32,795 nt of DNA, taken from NCBI GenBank assembly GCA_903928055.1, contig CAIYPG010000018.1:1-32795 (forward strand). The letters are read 5' to 3'. This document shows positions 25,086-32,795 of this stretch, piece by piece; position 1 is the stretch's first letter; each line of letters begins with the position of its first letter. This DNA comes from an uncultured beta proteobacterium (GTDB taxonomy: Bacteria > Pseudomonadota > Gammaproteobacteria > Burkholderiales > SG8-39). The translations under genes and the position numbers were made by a program. The notes under the pieces were generated by a model that was not told where the DNA came from, did no database searches, and saw only the letters and a program-made list of their open reading frames with translations.

Positions 25086-25391
25086 TCACGCAGCTCGAAC
25101 AAGGCTCGGCGCGACGCCCTTGCCCCGCACTTCTGCCTCTTCGAACTCTGCGGCCCTAATTGCTCGATCGAGAGCGGCACGCAGCTCCTTGGCCGTCTCC
25201 AGCGTCAGCTCAATCCCTGCCCGAGCACCGGGGTCGAGGTCCGTGTTGATGAAGTCGAGCGTGATGACGTCTCCAAGCGGAGCATGGCGCGCGTGGTCAT
25301 AGGCGACCACCGCACGCGAGAGAGGGAACCAGTCGTTCCCGCGCTTTGCCATCCCCTCCGCATGTACGATCTCAATGATGGAAGTGCACAT
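25086..25391 (-). CDS. Conserved small protein, probably DUF6295 family
   Basis: The 101-residue protein starts at ATG 25391, chosen because TAGGAGGT lies six or seven bases upstream; longer in-frame starts overlap the hydrolase gene. It begins MCTSIIEIVHAEGMAKRGND, continues WFPLSRAVVAYDHARHAPLG and DVITLDFINTDLDPGARAGI, and ends in a helical, charged tail. I recall this pattern as DUF6295, often next to hydrolases, but I cannot confirm the name. Its function is unknown. It starts 11 bp after the dienelactone hydrolase stop codon and its ribosome binding site sits in that gap, so the two are translated from one transcript. Confidence 0.75.
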   Translation of the reverse strand: MCTSIIEIVHAEGMAKRGNDWFPLSRAVVAYDHARHAPLGDVITLDFINTDLDPGARAGIELTLETAKELRAALDRAIRAAEFEEAEVRGKGVAPSLVRAA

Positions 25392-25402
25392 GTCTTGACC
25401 TC

Positions 25403-26161
25403 CTACTTCGCCAGGTGCTTGCCGAAGAAAGCGAATATCTTGCTCCAGCCATCCATTGCCTGCTCCGGCCGATAAAGTGGCCGGTGCCAATAGAAGAAGC
25501 CATGGCCGGCACCATCGTAGCGGTGAAACTCATACGACTTGGCGTGCTTCTTGAGTTCGGCCTCATGCAGATTCACCTGATCCGGGCTCGGTGCACGATC
25601 CTCGTTGCCGAACAGGCCGAGCAGCGGACAGCACAGGTCCTTCGTCATGTCGATCGGTGCGACAGGCGTCTTGGGATTGAGCTCTTCCTTGCCCATCACC
25701 ACACGCCCCCCCCAGAGCTCGACGCAAGCATCGACGTCCTTTCGCTGACAGGAGTAGATGAAGGCGTGCCGGCCGCCCGAGCACGAGCCAATAAGACCAA
25801 CCTTGCCGTTGTGATTGGACTGTGCGCGCATCCATTTTACAGCGGCTTGGGTATCACCGACCATCTGGGAGTCGGCGATGCCGCCTCCGGCGCGCACCTT
25901 GGCGGCGACGTCGTCAGGGTTGCCGTCGCTCCCGCCCCCCTCTCGTTCGTAGAGGTTGGCGCAGATTGCGAGATAACCGTGATGCGCGAACCGACGAGTT
26001 GTCTCGATGTAGAGTTCGCTCCAGCCGGGGAGATGGTGAACAAGCACCACGCCCGGAAAGGGGCCAGGACCAGATGGCCTGGCCACGTAAGCCGTTATCG
26101 GCGTTCCGTTGTCGCCTTTTATCGTCACATTTTCGCAAGTCATGCCTCGGTAGAATGACAT
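25403..26161 (-). CDS. Dienelactone hydrolase family protein
   Basis: The 252-residue alpha/beta hydrolase has the dienelactone hydrolase triad: Cys127 in IGSCSGG, Asp188 in FGNEDRAPSPDQV and His220 in DGAGHGFF. The N-terminal part reads RPSGPGPFPGVVLVHHLPGW and is followed by ARRFAxHGYLAICANLYER-type sequence. Such enzymes hydrolyse dienelactone in chlorocatechol degradation, but most genomic copies act on other esters, so the substrate is open. ATG 26161 follows GGAGGAAG. The protein has no signal peptide. It forms a two-gene operon with the small gene downstream and has an intrinsic terminator beyond that. It lies between the accessory region and the core block. Confidence 0.88.
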   Translation of the reverse strand: MSFYRGMTCENVTIKGDNGTPITAYVARPSGPGPFPGVVLVHHLPGWSELYIETTRRFAHHGYLAICANLYEREGGGSDGNPDDVAAKVRAGGGIADSQMVGDTQAAVKWMRAQSNHNGKVGLIGSCSGGRHAFIYSCQRKDVDACVELWGGRVVMGKEELNPKTPVAPIDMTKDLCCPLLGLFGNEDRAPSPDQVNLHEAELKKHAKSYEFHRYDGAGHGFFYWHRPLYRPEQAMDGWSKIFAFFGKHLAK

Positions 26162-26354
26162 CGATCTTCCTCCATAATCCTCGGTTTTGAGTCTTCATAC
26201 GACTATCGTAGCGCCACGCCACCAGTATCCAATGATCGCATACTGAGTGCAACAAGAGACAGGAGTCGGGTGCGATCATCCCACACGCTCTGCTGTTCGC
26301 AATTCTAAGACTATTGGGCCTTATAACGATACAACGGAAGTGAACGAATAATCT

Positions 26355-26398
26355 ATACCCTCCGCACTTCTTCTTGATGGGACGGAGGGTATCTTTTT
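26355..26398 (+). terminator. Strong intrinsic terminator with no gene in front of it
   Basis: ATACCCTCCG (26355-26364) and CGGAGGGTAT (26383-26392) form a perfect 10-bp stem with an 18-nt loop, followed by CTTTTT. It acts on the plus strand only. The nearest plus-strand gene upstream ends at 23641, so what it terminates is unclear: a small RNA, a leader of yacG, or a leftover of a lost gene. Confidence 0.8.
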
Positions 26399-26435
26399 AA
26401 AATTCCAACTGATGTGCGAAAATGAATTTGTACAA

Positions 26436-26461
26436 GCAGTGCACTTTAGCAGTGGACTTTA
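26436..26461. repeat. 13-bp tandem direct repeat
   Basis: GCAGTGCACTTTA is followed at once by GCAGTGGACTTTA (one mismatch). The repeat lies about 120 bp upstream of yacG. It could be a regulator site or replication slippage. Confidence 0.6.
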
Positions 26462-26582
26462 ATTGAGTAGCCAGCTGAGCAGCTCACTCAAGAGACACAT
26501 GGAAACCAGCGCCAGCAATAGAATTTCAACGACCCTCAATCTATCGTTCTGTAACCTTTAAGTCGGCTATTGCCGTTTCAGC

Positions 26583-26774
26583 ATGAGCGTCAAACGCATC
26601 GTCAACTGCCCTCGCTGCGGCACCCCGGTGGAATGGTCGCCGGAAGCCCGCTTTCGCCCGTTCTGCTCGGAGCGCTGCAAGATGACTGACCTTGGTGCCT
26701 GGGCCACCGAAAAATTCCGCATTCCAGAAGAGAAGAATGACATGGAAGAAGTGCCAGACGGAGATGAGGGCTGA
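26583..26774 (+). CDS. yacG: DNA gyrase inhibitor YacG
   Basis: The 63-residue protein has four zinc-binding cysteines (CPRC at 9-12, Cys28, Cys32), the conserved [20 protein letters not shown] and FRIP segments, and an acidic C-terminal tail. The family binds GyrB and inhibits gyrase in E. coli. Its length is normal for the family. ATG 26583 begins [13 protein letters not shown] as expected, although no strong ribosome binding site is seen. It is convergent with the Nudix gene, as in other betaproteobacteria as far as I recall, but its usual upstream partners zapD and coaE are replaced here by the hydrolase pair, which marks a likely rearrangement point. Confidence 0.93.
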   Translation: MSVKRIVNCPRCGTPVEWSPEARFRPFCSERCKMTDLGAWATEKFRIPEEKNDMEEVPDGDEG

Positions 26775-26880
26775 GGGATCGGGAAACAGCGGTCGCTGCA
26801 AAAAGTGCAAGGTTAATTATTATCGTTTTTAGAAAAAAAATGATTATTTAAGCGATTTAACGTCATTTTTATTATCATAT

Positions 26881-27828
26881 TTATCGCCTCGCCTCTGCCC
26901 AACTCCCCCTCAGCATGGCGATTCCGTGGGCTCCGCGCAGACGCGCCTCATCAAGCATCGCGCAGGTGACTCCACCCAGAGCATAGACCGGAATCAACGC
27001 GCCTTTCGCCAGACTCTCGAAACCTTCCCAGTCCATCGGCTGCGCATCCGGATGCGTTGGCGTGGCAAGCACCGGGCCGAGCACCGCAAAATCGACGCCG
27101 AGCTTTTCCGCGGCACGCAGGTCTCCAGCCGTATGGCAGGAAGCACCGACCCAGGCCTGTGCCGGGCGAACGCTCAGCGTGGCGACTTGCGCACTGGTGA
27201 GATGCACGCCATCGGCTCCCACCTCTGCGGCCAGTGCCGCATCACCATTGATCAGAACGGCGGCACCGAAAGGCTTGGCCAGCGCGACGACACGCCGTGC
27301 AAACGCGGCCAGCGCATCGCGATCCAGATGCTTTTCGCGCACCTGGACGAGGCGCAGCCCTTCGGTCAGCCGCCGCTTGAGCCGCGCAAGAAATTCTTCA
27401 ATGCCGACTTCGGCCGCCTGGGTGATGGCGTACTCATCGGGCACCAGCAATCCCTTCAGCACCGGCCCGTTCGCCGGCAGCAGCGGCGCGACGCGAATCG
27501 CCTCGGGACGCTCCCAGCTCAGGCCCTTGTGTTCGACCGCACGCGGCTCGCCCTGCCATGCGGTCACACGGAAAAAATGCAGCCGCACCGTGGCATGTGG
27601 ATAGGTGAAGACCTGGGTGATCCACGGAAAAGCGCGTTCGATGCACACGCCCAGTTCCTCATCGATCTCGCGCGCCAGCGCCGCGGCCACCGACTCGCCC
27701 GGCTCGACCTTGCCACCGGGGAATTCCCAATAGTCCGCATACACCTTGCCCGCCGGGCGCTCGGCCAGCAGCACGCTGCCATCGGGACGCATGAAGATGG
27801 CGACGGCAACGTCGATGGGAGAGGCCAT
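26881..27828 (-). CDS. Nudix hydrolase fused to a thiamine-phosphate-synthase-like domain
   Basis: The 315-residue protein starts at ATG 27828 (MASPIDVAVAIF), 17 bp after the stop of the ATPase gene; longer in-frame starts run far into that gene. The N-terminal domain (1 to about 130) has the full Nudix box GGKVEPGESVAAALAREIDE followed by ELGV, typical of MutT enzymes that hydrolyse oxidised nucleotides such as 8-oxo-dGTP. The C-terminal domain (about 140-315) has LRLVQVREKHLDRDALAAFA, INGDAALAAEVGADGVHL, VGASCHTAGDLRAAEKLGVD, FAVLGPVLATPTHP and VYALGGV, the pattern of the TenI/ThiE TIM barrel. This fusion is common in betaproteobacteria. The role of the second domain is unclear. It is the last gene of the argJ-ATPase-Nudix unit. 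Confidence 0.92.
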   Translation of the reverse strand: MASPIDVAVAIFMRPDGSVLLAERPAGKVYADYWEFPGGKVEPGESVAAALAREIDEELGVCIERAFPWITQVFTYPHATVRLHFFRVTAWQGEPRAVEHKGLSWERPEAIRVAPLLPANGPVLKGLLVPDEYAITQAAEVGIEEFLARLKRRLTEGLRLVQVREKHLDRDALAAFARRVVALAKPFGAAVLINGDAALAAEVGADGVHLTSAQVATLSVRPAQAWVGASCHTAGDLRAAEKLGVDFAVLGPVLATPTHPDAQPMDWEGFESLAKGALIPVYALGGVTCAMLDEARLRGAHGIAMLRGSWAEARR

Positions 27829-27845
27829 GAATGGAGGGTGCGCCG

Positions 27846-28754
27846 CTAGCGGCGGCGCGATGCGGACTTCGTTTTGGCAGGCACCGTGCCGCGTCCAGCC
27901 CAGTCGCGGGCAAACTGCCAGGCCACACGGCCGGAACGCGAACCGCGTTGCAGTGCCCATTGCAGCGCCGCCTCGCGCATGAGTTCCGTTTCGCGTGCGC
28001 TTTTGGACGGTTTGCAGCCAAGCTCGGCCAGCCAGTGCGCCACGATGTCGAGGTAGGCATCCTGGTCGAAGGGATAGAAGGACACCCACAGGCCGAAGCG
28101 TTCCGAGAGGGAAATCTTTTCCTCCACGGTTTCGCCCGGATGGATTTCGTCACCGACGTACTTGGTCTCGAGATTTTCCTGCATGTTCTCGGGCATGAGG
28201 TGACGGCGATTGGACGTGGCGTAGATCAGCAGATTGTCCAGCGGCGCGGCAATCGAGCCGTCCAGCGCCGCCTTCAATGCCTTGTATGAGGTCTCCGACG
28301 ATTCGAACGACAGGTCATCGCAGAACAGGATGAAGCGCTCGGGGCGCCCCATCAGCAGGTCGGTGATGTCCGGGAGGTCGATCAGGTCGGTCTTGTCCAC
28401 CTCGATCAGGCGCAGGCCCTTTGACATGAAGCGGTTGAAGCAGGCCTTCACCAGCGAGCTCTTGCCGGTGCCGCGTGCACCGGTGAGCAGCACATTGTTG
28501 GCCGGCCGCCCCTCGACGAACTGTCGCGTGTTCGCCTCCACCAGCGCCTTCTGCCGGTCGATGTCCTGAAGGTCAGAGAGGTGTATGCGATGAGGGTTGC
28601 GCACCGGCTGCAGGAAGCCCCGGCCGTTGGACTTTCTCCAGCGGAACGCCGTGGCTGACTTCCAGTCGGGCACCTGTGCCGCGGGAGGCAGCAGCTGCTC
28701 CAGCCGTTCGACCAGGCCCTCGGCGCGCTTCAGGAATTTTTCCAGATCGTTCAT
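27846..28754 (-). CDS. AAA ATPase, DUF815 family
   Basis: The 302-residue protein has a Walker A (GARGTGKS, 92-99), a Walker B (FILFCDDLSF, 141-150), a sensor segment (YATSNRRHLMPEN, 178-190) and DIDRQKALVEANTRQFVEG before the P-loop. These identify the DUF815 family of AAA ATPases, whose function is not known. The C-terminus ends in a basic tail (AKTKSASRRR). The gene lies 27 bp after argJ and 17 bp before the Nudix gene, a conserved arrangement in betaproteobacteria. The start at ATG 28754 has no strong ribosome binding site, which suggests translational coupling with argJ. Confidence 0.9.
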   Translation of the reverse strand: MNDLEKFLKRAEGLVERLEQLLPPAAQVPDWKSATAFRWRKSNGRGFLQPVRNPHRIHLSDLQDIDRQKALVEANTRQFVEGRPANNVLLTGARGTGKSSLVKACFNRFMSKGLRLIEVDKTDLIDLPDITDLLMGRPERFILFCDDLSFESSETSYKALKAALDGSIAAPLDNLLIYATSNRRHLMPENMQENLETKYVGDEIHPGETVEEKISLSERFGLWVSFYPFDQDAYLDIVAHWLAELGCKPSKSARETELMREAALQWALQRGSRSGRVAWQFARDWAGRGTVPAKTKSASRRR

Positions 28755-28781
28755 CGTCGTTCGATCGAAATCAGGTTCGGT

Positions 28782-30017
28782 TCAGGTTCGATACTCGGCG
28801 TTGATCTTCACGTAATCGTAGGAATAGTCGCAGGTCCACACCGTGGTCCCGGCAGAGCCGCGACCCAGATCAATGCGCACCGTAATCTCGGCAGGCTTCA
28901 TGACGCGCGCCCCGTCTTCCTCGCGATAGCTCGCAGCGCGGCCACCCTTGTCAATGACCTTCACGTCGCCCAGATGAAGATTGACGCGCGACGAATCAAA
29001 ATTTTCCATGCCGGCATTGCCGATCGCCATGATGAGACGGCCCAGATTCGGGTCAGAGGCAAAGAACGCGGTCTTCACCAGCGGCGAGTGCGCCACCTGC
29101 TTGGCAACGCGCACGGCTTCGTCTTCGCTCGCAGCGCCCTGCACCGTCACGGTGATGAATTTCGTTGCCCCCTCGCCGTCGCGGGCAATGGCCTGTGCCA
29201 GCACTACGGCCACTTCGGCAACCGCGGTTTTCAGAGCGGCGTAGTCAGCATGCGAAGCCGATGCAATTTCGGCGGCTCCGGATGCGCCGGTGGCAATCAG
29301 CACAAAGGAATCATTCGTCGAGGTGTCGCCATCCACGGTCACACGGTTGAACGACATGTTCGCCACTTCGCGCACCAGTTGCTGCAGTACCGGCGCGGCA
29401 ACAGCAGCGTCAGTGGCGATGAAGGCCAGCATGGTGGCCATGTTCGGCTGCAGCATGCCCACGCCCTTGGCCATGCCGGTGACCGCGACGCGCTTGCCGC
29501 CGACCTGGGCGGTGCGCGATGCCGCCTTGGAGACGGTATCGGTGGTCATGATGGCTTTCGCAGCATCTGCCCAGTTCGCCGCGGCGAGCGTGTTCACGCA
29601 GGCGGGAATCGCCGCTTCGATCCTCTCCACCGGCAGGTGCTCGAGGATGACCCCGGTGGAAAACGGCAGCACTTCGGCAGCGCTGCAGCCCAGTGCCTTG
29701 GCCACCGCATCGCAACTGCGGCGCGCGGCAGACAGGCCCTGTTCACCAGTGCCGCAATTGGCATTTCCGGCATTCACGATCAGGGCGCGCATGGCATTCG
29801 ATGCGGCCAGGCGTTCACGGCACACCAGCACGGGCGCGGCGGCAAAGCCGTTCTGCGTGAATACGCCGGCGGCACGACTGCCCGGCGCGAGCTTCATCAG
29901 CATCAGGTCATGGCGCGTAGGCTTGCCGTTCTTGATGCCGGCTGCGGCGAAGCCGAGATCAACGCCGGCAACCGTCAGCAGCGACGCCGGGTCTGGGGGA
30001 TTCAGGTTGACGGCCAT
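28782..30017 (-). CDS. argJ: Bifunctional glutamate N-acetyltransferase/amino-acid acetyltransferase ArgJ
   Basis: The 411-residue protein matches ArgJ along its length: [15 protein letters not shown] (81-95), [12 protein letters not shown] (118-129), MTTDT (157-161), and the autocleavage site [13 protein letters not shown], where cleavage before Thr195 makes alpha and beta chains. [10 protein letters not shown] and the terminal [17 protein letters not shown] are also characteristic. ArgJ transfers the acetyl group from N-acetylornithine to glutamate and, in bifunctional versions, also from acetyl-CoA, in the arginine pathway in the cytoplasm. It lies 103 bp downstream of secA and leads the argJ-ATPase-Nudix group, a typical betaproteobacterial order. 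Confidence 0.97.
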   Translation of the reverse strand: MAVNLNPPDPASLLTVAGVDLGFAAAGIKNGKPTRHDLMLMKLAPGSRAAGVFTQNGFAAAPVLVCRERLAASNAMRALIVNAGNANCGTGEQGLSAARRSCDAVAKALGCSAAEVLPFSTGVILEHLPVERIEAAIPACVNTLAAANWADAAKAIMTTDTVSKAASRTAQVGGKRVAVTGMAKGVGMLQPNMATMLAFIATDAAVAAPVLQQLVREVANMSFNRVTVDGDTSTNDSFVLIATGASGAAEIASASHADYAALKTAVAEVAVVLAQAIARDGEGATKFITVTVQGAASEDEAVRVAKQVAHSPLVKTAFFASDPNLGRLIMAIGNAGMENFDSSRVNLHLGDVKVIDKGGRAASYREEDGARVMKPAEITVRIDLGRGSAGTTVWTCDYSYDYVKINAEYRT

Positions 30018-30120
30018 GGTCTGCTCAAACGATGGTTATATTGGATCGTCGACTATAGGACCTCGGGCCCGGCGCGGCAACCCTGCGGCACACGAACGAC
30101 GAACAGAGGGCAAGGCAGAA

Positions 30121-32795
<2,675 letters not shown>

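Larger units (their letters stand above)
26162..26582. other. Intergenic region between the dienelactone hydrolase and yacG genes
   Basis: These 421 bases hold no credible gene. Contents: the hydrolase promoter side (26162 onward), a strong plus-strand intrinsic terminator at 26355-26398, a 13-bp tandem repeat at 26436-26461, and the yacG upstream region. In the betaproteobacteria I know, zapD and coaE usually lie upstream of yacG, and they are absent here. Confidence 0.6.

Noticed and set aside
24932..25180. 82-residue minus-strand ORF downstream of the DUF6295-like gene
   Set aside because: It overlaps that gene in another frame and runs through a likely terminator.
26881..28089. Long version of the Nudix fusion starting at 28089
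   Set aside because: It would overlap the ATPase gene by about 240 bp in another frame; the protein resembles its family only from ATG 27828.

Overview
The window looks like a chromosomal segment of a betaproteobacterium, most likely Burkholderiales. The right end carries a gene order I know from that class: secA, argJ, an AAA ATPase, a Nudix/thiamine-phosphate-synthase-like fusion, and convergent yacG. The left two thirds is rich in Bug-type periplasmic receptors, which are hugely expanded in Burkholderiales. By eye the right end is more GC-rich than the left, so the left part reads as an accessory catabolic region next to a core block.

Layout. 1-700: the 3' part of an IS66-type transposase gene runs directly into a Bug receptor gene that has lost its 5' part. 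886-2403 (minus): TcuA-like FAD dehydrogenase with its own 522-bp upstream region. 2926-9987 (minus): a probable operon, in order of transcription MmgE/PrpD, MmgE/PrpD, UGSC selenoprotein 1, Bug receptor, MmgE/PrpD. 10366-11262 (plus): a divergent LysR regulator. 11305-16913 (minus): UGSC selenoprotein 3, Bug, UGSC selenoprotein 2, Bug. 17309-18286 (plus): Bug. 18563-19438 (minus): alpha/beta hydrolase. 19533-22210 (plus): Bug, then UGSC selenoprotein 4. 22211-26582: small and hypothetical genes plus a dienelactone-hydrolase pair. 26583-32795: the core block.

The main result is that four genes which look broken by a TGA codon are each one intact selenoprotein gene. In every case the TGA is in frame, is followed by codons for Gly-Ser-Cys (so the protein reads Sec-Gly-Ser-Cys, UGSC), and 11 nt after the TGA there is a 7-bp hairpin with an A-G-T loop, the right kind and place for a bacterial SECIS element. 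Three hairpins are almost identical; the fourth has a different stem sequence that pairs just as well. I recognise these as the family NCBI names UGSC family (seleno)protein; its biochemical function is, to my knowledge, not established. The segment around Sec resembles selenoprotein B of the glycine/D-proline reductases.

How the genes may work together (inference): Bug receptors capture small carboxylates; MmgE/PrpD enzymes dehydrate, epimerise or decarboxylate them; the FAD enzyme does a succinate/fumarate-type oxidoreduction; the UGSC selenoproteins do a Sec-dependent redox step. Each UGSC gene lies immediately upstream or downstream of a Bug gene on the same strand, suggesting a duplicated receptor-selenoenzyme module in which copies serve different substrates. 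A shared AT-rich motif (core TTGCATYGAT) near the LysR, tcuA-like and Bug promoters suggests one regulon. No membrane TctA/TctB subunits and no selA/selB/selC/selD genes are in the window, so both must be supplied from elsewhere.
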